Source: Micromonospora sp. PLK6-60
GTDB taxonomy: Bacteria > Actinomycetota > Actinomycetes > Mycobacteriales > Micromonosporaceae
Assembly (NCBI RefSeq): GCF_019890675.1
Contig: NZ_JAIOAA010000011.1
Coordinates: 1-64,000 of the forward strand
DNA: 64,000 bases
Reading direction: 5' to 3'
A program made the translations under genes and the position numbers. The notes below the pieces were generated by a model. The model was not told the DNA's origin, did not search any database, and saw only the letters and a program-made list of their open reading frames with translations. Positions 8,244-16,545 of this stretch are shown here, one piece after another (position 1 is the first letter of the stretch; every line of letters begins with the position of its first letter).

Positions 8244-9007
8244 CGGGCCGCGTCGAGGTGACCGGTGCCTGGGCGGGCCGGCTGCGCCGGGCGGCCCCGG
8301 CGCTGCGCACGGTCGCGGCCACGCTGGCCGCGGCGCAGGCCGCGCCGGCGCTCACCGCCCTGCCCGGCCTGCGGGGGTGCTGCCTGCCCGGTCTCAACGG
8401 CGGTGTCGGGGCGGGCCGGGTGGCGCTGACCTTCGACGACGGGCCGGACCCCGAGTCGACCCCCTGGTTCCTGGCGGTGCTCGCCGAGCACTCCGTCCGG
8501 GCGACCTTCTTCGTGCTCGGCTCGATGCTGGACCGCTCGCCGCACCTGGGCCGGCGGATCGCCGACGCCGGGCACGAGGTCGCCGTGCACGGCTGGGACC
8601 ACCGCAACCTGCTGCTGCGCGGGCCGGTGGCCACCTGGCGGGAACTGGCCCGCACCCACGAGCTGGTCACCCGGGTCACCGGCCGGGAGCCCCGCTTCTT
8701 CCGCCCGCCGTACGGGGTGCTCACCGGCTCGGCCCTGTTCGCCGCGCGCCGGCTGGACCTGCGCCCGGTGCTGTGGACCTGCTGGGGCCGGGACTGGACC
8801 CGCACCGCCACCAGCGCCACCGTCTACGACACCGTCCGGGCCGGGCTGGGCCCCGGCGGCACCATCCTGCTGCACGACTCGGACTGCACCTCCGCGCCGG
8901 GCGCCTGGCGGTCCAGCCTCGGCGCGCTGCCCCGGCTGCTCGCCGAGTGCCGCCGGCAGGGCTGGTCGGTGGGGCCGCTGGGCGAGCAACGGGCCGCCGC
9001 CCGGTGA
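8240..9007 (+). CDS. Polysaccharide deacetylase (NodB homology domain)
   Basis: This 255-residue protein has an N-terminal hydrophobic stretch (~18-40) that may anchor or export it. The NodB motifs are complete: TFDDGPDP with Asp66/Asp67, HGWDH giving the metal ligands His117 and His121, RPPYG, and a late LHDSD. Such enzymes remove N- or O-acetyl groups from peptidoglycan, chitin-like or exopolysaccharide chains in a metal-dependent way. GTG 8240 overlaps the preceding stop by four bases; a second GTG at 8258 is possible. Between a glycolipid transferase and a transporter, its likely target is an envelope sugar, as in carrier-linked GlcNAc deacetylation. Confidence 0.88.
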   Translation: MTGRVEVTGAWAGRLRRAAPALRTVAATLAAAQAAPALTALPGLRGCCLPGLNGGVGAGRVALTFDDGPDPESTPWFLAVLAEHSVRATFFVLGSMLDRSPHLGRRIADAGHEVAVHGWDHRNLLLRGPVATWRELARTHELVTRVTGREPRFFRPPYGVLTGSALFAARRLDLRPVLWTCWGRDWTRTATSATVYDTVRAGLGPGGTILLHDSDCTSAPGAWRSSLGALPRLLAECRRQGWSVGPLGEQRAAAR

Positions 9008-9846
9008 GCATCGCGGTGGTGGCCGCCCTCGTCGCGGCGTTCAGCTACGCCGTCTCCACCACCATGCACCAGCGGGCGGCGAAGCGGCAGCCGCCCCGGC
9101 GGGCGCTCGACCTCCGGCTGCTGTGGCGGCTGCTGCGTACCCGGCTGTGGCAGCTCGGCTGGGTCCCGGACGTGGCCGGCACGCTGGCCCAGGCGCTGGC
9201 CCTGCGCTACGGTCCGCTGGCCGTGGTGCAGCCCGTGCTGGCCAGCGGGCTCTTCATGGCCGTCCTGCTGGAGGCGGCCTGGAACCGGCGGCTGCCGCAC
9301 TGCCGCGACCTCGCGGCGACGCTGGTCGGCATCGCCGGGGTGGCCGGTTTCCTGGTGGCCACCGACCCGAGGGCGGGGATCGACGACCCGGCGCCGGCCG
9401 CCTGGGGGTGGGCGGGGGCCGCGGTGGCCGCCGCGGTGGCCGGCTGTCTGCTGCTGGCCCGGGCGGCCACCGGGGCGACCCGGGGAGCGCTGCTCGGGGT
9501 GGCCGCCGGGATCCTCTACGGGATGGCGGCGGCCCTGCTGAAGGCGGTGGCGACCCGGTTCGACGGCGACCCGCTCGCGCTGCTGACCGACTGGCGGCTG
9601 GCCGCCCTGGTCGTGGTCGCCGTGGTCGGGGTGCAGGTCAACCAGAGCGCGTTCCAGAGCGGGCGGATCGCGGCGCCGCTGACCGCGCTCACCCTCACCG
9701 AGCCGGTGACCGGGGTGGTCATCGGGGTGACCGTGTTCCGGGAGACGCTCTCCCTCGGCGGGGCGCGGACCCCGCTGGTGGTCGCGGCCGTCGCCGCCAT
9801 CGCGGCGGGGGTCTGGCTGGCCGGCAGCACGTCGCGGGCCCGTTGA
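9004..9846 (+). CDS. DMT/EamA-superfamily membrane transporter
   Basis: This 280-residue protein is almost entirely hydrophobic, with about nine to ten predicted helices and the DMT two-fold layout; the region after ~residue 140 repeats the early pattern. Small members of this superfamily export metabolites or flip lipid-linked sugars. GTG 9004 overlaps the deacetylase stop by four bases, so it is the last gene of the envelope operon. A role in moving the lipid or sugar product across the membrane is inference. A stretch of 165 bases without an obvious terminator separates it from the second carboxypeptidase. Confidence 0.78.
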   Translation: MSIAVVAALVAAFSYAVSTTMHQRAAKRQPPRRALDLRLLWRLLRTRLWQLGWVPDVAGTLAQALALRYGPLAVVQPVLASGLFMAVLLEAAWNRRLPHCRDLAATLVGIAGVAGFLVATDPRAGIDDPAPAAWGWAGAAVAAAVAGCLLLARAATGATRGALLGVAAGILYGMAAALLKAVATRFDGDPLALLTDWRLAALVVVAVVGVQVNQSAFQSGRIAAPLTALTLTEPVTGVVIGVTVFRETLSLGGARTPLVVAAVAAIAAGVWLAGSTSRAR

Positions 9847-10011
9847 CCGGCGCGGGGCGGCGCAACCCGGTCGACCCGCGCCCGGTCCCGGGCGGTTCGT
9901 CACGGGCGTGGCCCGGACGCGGCGGGGAATCCTACCGGGCCACCCGGCCCGCAGGACGCGAATGGCCGAGCAGGTGACCCGATCGAGTCGGCGTGGCTAA
10001 CGTCCGTGGAC

Positions 10012-11262
10012 ATGAGAGGCCTGCCCGCGGCGCTGGCCGCCGCCCTGCTCCTGCCGGTGCTGACCGTGCCGGCGCCGGCCGTGGCGAAGGCCCGGGCCGG
10101 CGCGCCCGTGCGGCCCGGCCGGCTGCCCGCCGAGGCGCCGCCCTGCCCGAACGTGCCCGCCCCGGCGACCCGGCCGCCGCAGCCGCCACCGCCGGCCGAC
10201 CCGGCCGCCCGGGCGGTCGGCGGGGCCGCGCTGGACACCGCCGGGCTGGTGGTGCCCCGGCAGGCGCCCGTGCCACCGGCGGTCGCCGCCACCGCCTGGC
10301 TGGTCGCCGACCTGGACAGCGGCGCGGTGCTCGGCGGCTGCGGCCCGCACGAGTACGCCACCCCGGCCAGCGTGCAGAAGCTGCTGCTGGCGGCCACCAT
10401 GCTGCCGAAGCTGGACCCGCACCGGGTGGTCACCGTCACCCACGCCGACCTGGACATCGAGCCGGGCAGCTCGGCGGTCGGGCTGGCCGAGGGAGGCCGG
10501 TACCCGATCGAGACGATCTGGCTGGGCCTGCTGCTCAGGTCCGGTAACGAGGCGGCGAACGCGCTGGCCCGGCTCGGCGGGGGATCGGTCGCCGGCGGGG
10601 TCCGGGAGATGAACGAGAAGGCGCGGGAGCTCGGGGCGTACCAGACGCACGCGGTGACGCCGTCGGGGCTGGACGGGCCCGGCCAGTTCACCAGCGCGTA
10701 CGACCTGGCGTTGATCGCCCGGGCCTGCTTCGCCGAGCCGGCCTTCCGGCGGTACACGGCGACCCGTACCGCGGTGGTGCCGGGACAGCCGGCGCTGCGG
10801 GAGAAGCCGTTCGAGATCCAGAACGACAACCAACTGCTGACCCACTATCCGGGCGCGCTGGGCGGCAAGACCGGCTTCACCGACGTGGCCCGGCACACGT
10901 ACGTCGGGGCGGCCGAGCGCGGCGGCCGGCGGCTGGTGGTGACCGTGCTCGGCGCCGAGGCCACCGGCCAGCGCGGCTGGCAACAGGGCGCGGCGCTGCT
11001 GGACTGGGGGTTCGGCCTGCCCCGGGACGCGGCGGTCGGTGAGCTGGTCCGGCCCGGCGGGACGGCGGTGGCCACGCCGAGCGCCGGGGCGTCCGCCCTG
11101 GCCGGGGGCGCCGGGTTGCGGGGCGCGCCGGCCACCGGGACGTCCCGGCCGCCCACCGCGGTGGCCGTCGCGGCGGCGGTGCTGCTGGTGGCCGGCGGCG
11201 CGGTGCTGGTGGCGCGCCGGCGGCGGCACCTGCTGCGCGCCCGCTCCGGCGTCGGCCGCTGA
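10012..11262 (+). CDS. D-alanyl-D-alanine carboxypeptidase (S11, PBP5 type), copy 2
   Basis: This 416-residue paralogue of the 3196 gene has the same architecture: signal sequence (~1-24), Pro-rich linker, S11 catalytic domain and a C-terminal membrane helix (~385-402) with a basic tail. Active-site motifs are Ser120-xx-Lys123 (SVQK), Ser177-Gly-Asn179 and Lys286-Thr-Gly. ATG 10012 is chosen over an in-frame GTG at 10006 because it aligns with the start of copy 1 (both begin MRG). It converges with the LacI gene, whose stop lies seven bases away. Differences from copy 1 concentrate in the linker and the tail. Confidence 0.92.
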   Translation: MRGLPAALAAALLLPVLTVPAPAVAKARAGAPVRPGRLPAEAPPCPNVPAPATRPPQPPPPADPAARAVGGAALDTAGLVVPRQAPVPPAVAATAWLVADLDSGAVLGGCGPHEYATPASVQKLLLAATMLPKLDPHRVVTVTHADLDIEPGSSAVGLAEGGRYPIETIWLGLLLRSGNEAANALARLGGGSVAGGVREMNEKARELGAYQTHAVTPSGLDGPGQFTSAYDLALIARACFAEPAFRRYTATRTAVVPGQPALREKPFEIQNDNQLLTHYPGALGGKTGFTDVARHTYVGAAERGGRRLVVTVLGAEATGQRGWQQGAALLDWGFGLPRDAAVGELVRPGGTAVATPSAGASALAGGAGLRGAPATGTSRPPTAVAVAAAVLLVAGGAVLVARRRRHLLRARSGVGR

Positions 11263-11269
11263 CCGGGGG

Positions 11270-12289
11270 TTACCGGGGGACGGGGGCGGAGCTGTCCCGC
11301 ACCACCAGCTCGGTGGCCAGCTCCACCCGGGGGGACTCGATCTGCTCGCCCTGGGCCAGCCGCAGCACGGTACGGGCGGCGAGCCGCCCCATCTCGGCCA
11401 GGGGCTGGCGGACGGTGGTCAGCGGCGGTGACGCCCAGCGGGCCTCGGGCAGGTCGTCGAAGCCGACCACGCTGATGTCGTCGGCGACCCGCGAACCGCG
11501 CTGGCGCACCGCCTCGTACACGCCGAAGGCCATCTGGTCGCTGGCGGCGAAGATGGCGGTCGGCGGGTCGTCGAGGTCGAGCAGCGCGGACCCGGCGGCG
11601 AAGCCGGAGGCGTGGTAGAAGTCGCCGGGCTGGACCAGCCGGTCGTCCAGCGGCACCCCGGCGGCCTCCAGCCCGGCCCGGTAGCCGTCCAGCCGGGCCC
11701 GGCTGCACAGCAGGTTGGCCGGGCCGGCGACGAAGCCGATCCGGCGGTGGCCGAGCCCGAGCAGGTGCTCGGTCGCGGCGAGGCCACCGGTCCAGTTGGT
11801 CGCGCCGACGCTCGGCACGTCGGTGGCTGGCACGCCGGCCGGGTCGACCACCACCACCGGCACGTTGAGCCGGCGCAGCTGGGCGTGCACCGGCTGGCTC
11901 AGCTGCGAGGTCACGAAGATGACCCCGTCGGTGGCCCGCGCCCGCAGGTTCTGCAACCACTGCCGGGTCGAGGTGGACTCGCGGTGGATGGCCGACACGA
12001 CGGTGCCCGCGCCGGCCCGGTGGGCGACGTCCTCCACCCCGCGGATGATCTCCACCGCCCACGGGCTGTCCAGGTCGTTGAAGACCAGGTCGACCAGGTT
12101 GGCGCGGGTGACCGTGCGGTTGCCGCGCCGCCGGTAGCCGTGGTGCCGCAGCAGTTCCTCGACCCGCTCGCGGGTGCCCGGCGCGACGTCGGAGCGCCCG
12201 TTGAGCACCCGGGACACGGTGGGCACGGAGACGCCGGCCTCCCGCGCGATCGCCGTGATGGTCACCCTGCGTTCGTCGTCCGCCTTCAC
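11270..12289 (-). CDS. LacI-family transcriptional repressor
   Basis: This 339-residue regulator has an N-terminal LacI helix-turn-helix (VTITAIAREAGVSVPTVSRVLNG, split as residues ~9-31) and a periplasmic-binding-protein-like effector domain (~65-335). GTG 12289 is chosen because AGGAGGAG lies seven bases upstream; longer in-frame starts lack a ribosome site. It is divergent from an acetylxylan-esterase-like gene with a LacI-type palindrome in between, so it probably senses a plant-polysaccharide breakdown sugar and represses that gene. The effector is unknown. Confidence 0.92.
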   Translation of the reverse strand: MKADDERRVTITAIAREAGVSVPTVSRVLNGRSDVAPGTRERVEELLRHHGYRRRGNRTVTRANLVDLVFNDLDSPWAVEIIRGVEDVAHRAGAGTVVSAIHRESTSTRQWLQNLRARATDGVIFVTSQLSQPVHAQLRRLNVPVVVVDPAGVPATDVPSVGATNWTGGLAATEHLLGLGHRRIGFVAGPANLLCSRARLDGYRAGLEAAGVPLDDRLVQPGDFYHASGFAAGSALLDLDDPPTAIFAASDQMAFGVYEAVRQRGSRVADDISVVGFDDLPEARWASPPLTTVRQPLAEMGRLAARTVLRLAQGEQIESPRVELATELVVRDSSAPVPR

Positions 12290-12384
12290 GGTGTCTCCTC
12301 CTGCGGCCGTGCCCGTCGGCCGCATCCCTGCCGGGGCCCGGCGGCGTGCGCGTGCCACGGCCAATCTTGCCCCACCGGCGGGGG

Positions 12385-12414
12385 TTGACGACAGGCCGGG
12401 ACGGGTTCTAGCGT
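12385..12414 (+). promoter_or_regulatory. Candidate sigma-70-type promoter for the esterase gene
   Basis: TTGACG at 12385-12390 and TAGCGT at 12409-12414 are separated by 18 bases, close to the actinomycete housekeeping consensus. Transcription would begin near 12421, just ahead of the LacI-type operator, leaving a leader of about 310 bases before the GTG at 12731. Confidence 0.6.
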
Positions 12415-12428
12415 TCCCGCAAATTACG

Positions 12429-12438
12429 GAAACGTTTC
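12429..12438. promoter_or_regulatory. LacI-type operator GAAACGTTTC
   Basis: This is a perfect 10-bp palindrome with a central CG, the hallmark of LacI-family sites. It begins about eight bases past the predicted transcription start. A repressor bound here would block the esterase promoter. The adjacent LacI gene is the natural candidate. Confidence 0.7.
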
Positions 12439-12641
12439 GGAAACGAGCCGGTGTCCTTTCCGACGGCCCGGTTCGCCGGGCGCCCGCCTCTCCTCAGCGT
12501 CGAGTGGGCGATCGGTGCGGCCCACGCGTACCTCCGGTCCCGCCCGGCCGCGGCCCGCGGCCCGGCCCCGGGGCGCCGAACCGGGGCTACTTCCGGAACG
12601 GGCCCGGCCGCGCCCCCAGCGGCGAAGCGAAAGGTACGACG

Positions 12642-12728
12642 ATGAGCGGACCCACCCGGCCCGGCCGCGCGCCGGTGGCCGAGAACCTCCGGCGCCCGCA
12701 CCCGGGCCGCGCCGTCGCGGCGGCCTGA
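12642..12728 (+). CDS. Possible 28-residue leader ORF coupled to the esterase
   Basis: ATG 12642 is preceded by GCGAAAGG at a good distance and opens a 28-codon Arg/Pro/Ala-rich frame. Its TGA at 12726-12728 is two bases before the GTG of the esterase, which itself lacks a well-spaced ribosome site. Translational coupling is therefore plausible. The rest of 12439-12641 shows nothing I can interpret. Confidence 0.35.
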   Translation: MSGPTRPGRAPVAENLRRPHPGRAVAAA

Positions 12729-12730
12729 GG

Positions 12731-13696
12731 GTGCACACCGACCTGCCCGAGGAGCAGTTGCGCGGCTACCGCAGCGGGCTGCGCGAACCGGCGGACTTCG
12801 ACCAGTTCTGGGCCGACACCCTCGCCGACGCCCGCGCCTGCGACGTTCCCGTCACGGTGACCCCGGTGGCCAGCCCGCTGACCACCGTCGAGGTGTCCGA
12901 CGTGACCCTCCCCGGCTTCGCCGGGCAACCGGTGCGGGCCTGGCTGCGGCGACCCGCCGGGGCCGACCGGCCGCTGCCGACGGTGGTGCAGTACGTCGGC
13001 TACGGCGGCGGCCGGGGCCACCCGCTGGAGAACCTGCTCTGGGCCTCGGCCGGCTTCGCCCACCTCCAACTGGACACCCGCGGCCAGGGGTCGAGCTGGA
13101 GTCGCGGCGACACCCCCGACCCGGCGGCGGCCGGCCCGGAGGTGCCCGGCGTGGTCACCCGGGGCATCGACGACCCGCGCCGCTACTACTACCGCCGGCT
13201 GTTCACCGACGCCGTACGCGCCGTGGACGCGGCGTGCGACCTGCCCGTCGTCGACCCCGACCGGATCGCGGTGCTCGGCCAGAGCCAGGGCGGTGGCATG
13301 GCGCTCGCCGTCGCCGCCCTGGCGCCACGGGTACGCGCGCTGGTGTCGCACGTGCCGTTCCTCTGCGACATCCCGCGCGCCGTGCTGGTCACCGACGCCC
13401 ACCCGTACCGGGAGATCCGCGACTACCTGGCCGTGCACCGGGACCGCGAGGAGCAGGTGCTGCGCACGCTCGGCTACGTCGACGGGGTGGCCTTCGCCCG
13501 GCGGGCCACCGCGCCGGCCCGGTTCTCGGTGGCGCTGATGGACGAGATCACGCCGCCGTCGACGGTCTACGCCGCGGTCAACGAGTACCGGGGTCGGGCC
13601 GAGCTGTCGGTGTGGCGGTACAACGGCCACGAGGCGGGCGGGATCGACGACGACGCCGCGGCGGTGGACTTCCTGCGCCGTACCCTCACCGACTGA
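12731..13696 (+). CDS. Acetylxylan esterase / cephalosporin-C deacetylase family (AXE1)
   Basis: This 321-residue alpha/beta hydrolase has the length usual for AXE1 enzymes, which remove acetyl groups from xylan or acetylated xylo-oligosaccharides. The nucleophile Ser185 lies in GQSQGGG. An Asp in the MDEITPPST segment and a His in NGHEAGG complete the triad. No signal peptide is visible, so it probably acts in the cytoplasm on imported acetylated sugars. GTG 12731 begins the family-typical N-terminus. It is divergent from the LacI gene and probably repressed by it through the site at 12429. Confidence 0.88.
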   Translation: MHTDLPEEQLRGYRSGLREPADFDQFWADTLADARACDVPVTVTPVASPLTTVEVSDVTLPGFAGQPVRAWLRRPAGADRPLPTVVQYVGYGGGRGHPLENLLWASAGFAHLQLDTRGQGSSWSRGDTPDPAAAGPEVPGVVTRGIDDPRRYYYRRLFTDAVRAVDAACDLPVVDPDRIAVLGQSQGGGMALAVAALAPRVRALVSHVPFLCDIPRAVLVTDAHPYREIRDYLAVHRDREEQVLRTLGYVDGVAFARRATAPARFSVALMDEITPPSTVYAAVNEYRGRAELSVWRYNGHEAGGIDDDAAAVDFLRRTLTD

Positions 13697-13756
13697 CCGG
13701 GCGCGGCCCGGCCGATGCGCCGCCGGCCCGGCACCGGGTCCGGTAGACAGGACGGC

Positions 13757-14572
13757 GTGGGGTTCGGCCCGGCCAGCACCGTCCGGCGGCTCACGGCGGT
13801 GGCCGTGGTGGCCGCGGCGCTCACCGCCGGCTGCCAGCGGCCCGCCCCGCGCCCACCGCCGCCGACCGCCACGTCCCCCGGGCCCCGCGTCGCGGCGGGC
13901 TTCGTCGTCCTCACCGACGCCGACCCGAGCATCCGGACCGACATCCGCTACGCCACCGCGCACAACTTCGTCGGCCGGCCGATCACCGGCTACCCCGAAC
14001 CGCTGTGCCTGCTCACCCGGGCCGCCGCCGACGCGCTGCGCCGGGTGCAGGCCACCGCGCTCGCCGCCGGCCGCAGCCTCAAGGTGTACGACTGCTACCG
14101 CCCGCAGCGCGCCGTGGACGACTTCGTCGCCTGGGCGCGGCGCCCCGGCGAGGAGCAGATGAGGGCCGAGTTCTATCCGGACGTGCCGAAGTCGCGGCTG
14201 TTCGCCGACGGCTACCTCGGCGCGCCCACCGCGCACAGCCGGGGCAGCACCGTCGACCTGACCCTGGTCCCGGTGCCGACGCCGGCGCAGCCCGGGTTCA
14301 CCCCCGGGCAGCCGCTGGTGGCCTGCACCGCGCCGGCCGGCGAGCGGTTCGCCGACGACTCGGTGGACATGGGCACCGGGTTCGACTGCTTCGACCCCCG
14401 CGCGCACACCGCCGACGCCCGGGTCACCGGGACCGCGCGGGACAACCGGGAGCTGCTGCGGCGGTTGATGACGGCGCAGGGGTTCGAGAACTATCCCCGC
14501 GAGTGGTGGCACTACCGGCTCGTCGACGAGCCGTACCCCAACCGCTACTTCGACTTCCCGGTGGCCCGGTGA
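13757..14572 (+). CDS. VanX-like D-Ala-D-Ala dipeptidase (M15D), lipoprotein
   Basis: This 271-residue protein starts with a lipoprotein signal (LTAGC, lipidated Cys about residue 24) and a Pro-rich linker. The M15 zinc-dipeptidase motifs follow: YRPQRAV, His160 and Asp167 in the AHSRGSTVD stretch (VanX SxHxxGxxxD type), and the late EWWH with Glu249 and His252. Family members split free D-Ala-D-Ala or trim cell-wall peptides. Being surface-anchored, it is more likely a wall-recycling enzyme than a vancomycin resistance determinant, and no vanHA neighbours are present. GTG 13757 is chosen from ACAGGA upstream. Confidence 0.88.
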   Translation: MGFGPASTVRRLTAVAVVAAALTAGCQRPAPRPPPPTATSPGPRVAAGFVVLTDADPSIRTDIRYATAHNFVGRPITGYPEPLCLLTRAAADALRRVQATALAAGRSLKVYDCYRPQRAVDDFVAWARRPGEEQMRAEFYPDVPKSRLFADGYLGAPTAHSRGSTVDLTLVPVPTPAQPGFTPGQPLVACTAPAGERFADDSVDMGTGFDCFDPRAHTADARVTGTARDNRELLRRLMTAQGFENYPREWWHYRLVDEPYPNRYFDFPVAR

Positions 14573-14620
14573 CAGGAGGGTGCCCTTGTTGACGCCTGCG
14601 GTAGCGGCGGGGCCCCCGGG

Positions 14621-15280
14621 TTAACGCACCCGCTGCTCGCGTGCGGCGGCGCGGTGGCGGGAGCGCAGCAACTGCACCGCGATCGGCAGCACCGAGACCA
14701 GCACGATGCCGATCAGGATGAACTCGACGTTGGCCCGGACGAACGCGATCCGGCCGAGGAAGTAGCCCAGCACGGTGACCCCGACGCCCCAGAGCAGCCC
14801 GCCCACCACGTTGTACGCCACGAACGTCCGGTACCGCATCCGGCTGACCCCGGCGACGATCGGGGTGAAGGTGCGTACCACCGGCACGAAGCGGGCCAGC
14901 ACCAGCGAGCGGGCGCCGTGCCGGGCGAAGAACCGGTTGGCCCGGGCCACGTGCTGCTGCTTGAACAGCCGGGAGTCGGGGCGGCGGAACAGCGCCGGCC
15001 CGACCCGCCGGCCGAACAGGTAACCCACCTGGTCGCCCAGCACGGCGGCCACCCCCACCAGCAGGCAGACCAGCCAGAGCGGCTGGTGCAGGTAGTGGCC
15101 GTCGGCGACGAGCAGCCCGGCGGTGAACAGCAGCGAGTCGCCCGGCAGGAAGAACCCGACCAGCAGCCCGGACTCGGCGAAGACGGCGGCCAGCACGCCG
15201 ATCAGCCCGAAGGTGGAGATCAGCGACTCGGGCGCGAGGAAGCCCGGGCCGGCGGCCCGGGTGCTCAGGAGCGGGGACAT
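14621..15280 (-). CDS. DedA-family membrane protein
   Basis: This 219-residue integral membrane protein has the DedA/SNARE-associated core: GFFLPGDSLLF in the re-entrant region (~residues 42-52), an FxRxG-like ARHGARSLVLARFVP stretch (~120-135) and four to five helices. DedA proteins are linked to flipping of lipid carriers such as undecaprenyl phosphate and to proton homeostasis. Transcription is convergent with the VanX-like gene. A GGAG lies ahead of ATG 15280. Role by family only. Confidence 0.88.
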   Translation of the reverse strand: MSPLLSTRAAGPGFLAPESLISTFGLIGVLAAVFAESGLLVGFFLPGDSLLFTAGLLVADGHYLHQPLWLVCLLVGVAAVLGDQVGYLFGRRVGPALFRRPDSRLFKQQHVARANRFFARHGARSLVLARFVPVVRTFTPIVAGVSRMRYRTFVAYNVVGGLLWGVGVTVLGYFLGRIAFVRANVEFILIGIVLVSVLPIAVQLLRSRHRAAAREQRVR

Positions 15281-15460
15281 CGGCGGCTCCGGGGGGCGGG
15301 AACGGCCGCCGTGGCGGCGGGGGGCCCACCCTCGCTACCCCACGCCGCACCCGGCAAACCCGGACGGGCCGAACGCCCCGGGCCGGGCCGACCTGCGGCC
15401 CTGCCCACCGGGCGCGCCGGCGGGAAGCGTGGGAGGTGACACACGGCGTGAGGAGGAGCC

Positions 15461-16501
15461 ATGAAGGCACTCGTGTACGGCGGGCCGGGCCGCAAGTCCT
15501 GGTCCGAGGTTCCCGATCCGGTCGTCGCCGGCCCCCGGGACGCGATCGTCCGGGTCGACGCGGTCACCATCTGCGGCACCGACCTGCACATCCTCGGTGG
15601 CGACGTGCCCGAGGTGCAGCCGGGCCGGGTGCTCGGCCACGAGGCGGTCGGCACGGTGGTGGCGCTCGGTGACGGCATCGGCAACCTGACGGTGGGCGAC
15701 CGGGTCCTCGCCTCCTGCATCTCCGCCTGCGGCGTCTGCCGCTACTGCCGCCAGGGCGCCTACGGGCAGTGCCTCGGCGGTGGCGGTTGGGTGCTCGGGC
15801 ACACCGTCGACGGCGTGCAGGCCGAGTACGCGCGCATCCCGTTCGCCGACCTGTCCACCTACCGGCTGCCCGCGTCGCTCTCCGACGAGGCGGCGGTGCT
15901 GCTGGCCGACATCCTGCCCACCTCGTACGAGGTCGGGGTGCTCAACGGCCAGGTCCGGCCCGGCGACACGGTGGTGGTGGTCGGCGCCGGCCCGATCGGC
16001 CTGGCCGCCATCCTGACCGCGAAGCTGTTCTCGCCGACCCACATCGTCGCGGTGGACAGGGCGCAGAGCCGGCTGGACGCGGCGAAGCAGTTCGGCGCGG
16101 ACCTGACCGTGCTGGCCGACGCCGACCCGCTGGAGGCGGTCCGGCAGCTCACCGGCGGGCTCGGCGCGGACGTCGTGGTCGAGGCGGTCGGCACCCCGGC
16201 CACCTTCGAGCTGTGCACCACCCTGGTCCGCCCCGGCGGCCGGGTGGCGAACATCGGCGTGCACGGCAAGCCGGCCACGCTGCATTTGGAGCGGCTCTGG
16301 ATCCGCAACGTCACCGTCACCACCGGCCTGGTCGACACGTACTCCACGCCGAAGCTGCTGGACATGCTGGTCGCCGGCCAGCTCGACGTCGGCCACCTGG
16401 TCACCCACCGGTTCACCCTGGACCGGATCCTCGACGCGTACGACGTCTTCGCCCGGCCGGCGGAGACCGGTGCGCTGAAGGTCCTGCTGACCCGCGGCTG
16501 A
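15461..16501 (+). CDS. Zinc-dependent alcohol dehydrogenase
   Basis: This is a 346-residue medium-chain dehydrogenase/reductase. Visible features are the catalytic zinc site (CGTDLH at ~38-43 and GHEAVG at ~62-67), a structural cysteine cluster (CISACGVCRYC region, ~87-100), and a Rossmann GAGPIGLAA motif (~169-177) for NAD(P). It probably oxidises a secondary alcohol or reduces the ketone; the substrate is not deducible. Start: AGGAGGAG just ahead of ATG 15461. It stands as a single gene, convergent with the esterase and separated from it by a shared hairpin. Confidence 0.9.
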   Translation: MKALVYGGPGRKSWSEVPDPVVAGPRDAIVRVDAVTICGTDLHILGGDVPEVQPGRVLGHEAVGTVVALGDGIGNLTVGDRVLASCISACGVCRYCRQGAYGQCLGGGGWVLGHTVDGVQAEYARIPFADLSTYRLPASLSDEAAVLLADILPTSYEVGVLNGQVRPGDTVVVVGAGPIGLAAILTAKLFSPTHIVAVDRAQSRLDAAKQFGADLTVLADADPLEAVRQLTGGLGADVVVEAVGTPATFELCTTLVRPGGRVANIGVHGKPATLHLERLWIRNVTVTTGLVDTYSTPKLLDMLVAGQLDVGHLVTHRFTLDRILDAYDVFARPAETGALKVLLTRG

Positions 16502-16514
16502 CCGCCGCGGCCGG

Positions 16515-16545
16515 GCCCGGCCGGCACACCCCCGGCCGGCCGGGC
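16515..16545. terminator. Bidirectional terminator between convergent genes
   Basis: A 10-bp perfect inverted repeat (GCCCGGCCGG / CCGGCCGGGC) with an 11-base loop lies between the two convergent stop codons. Confidence 0.7.

Noticed and set aside
13757..14572. VanX-like gene as a glycopeptide resistance determinant
   Set aside because: It carries a lipoprotein signal and no vanH, vanA or VanR/S genes are adjacent, so a wall-peptide recycling role fits better.
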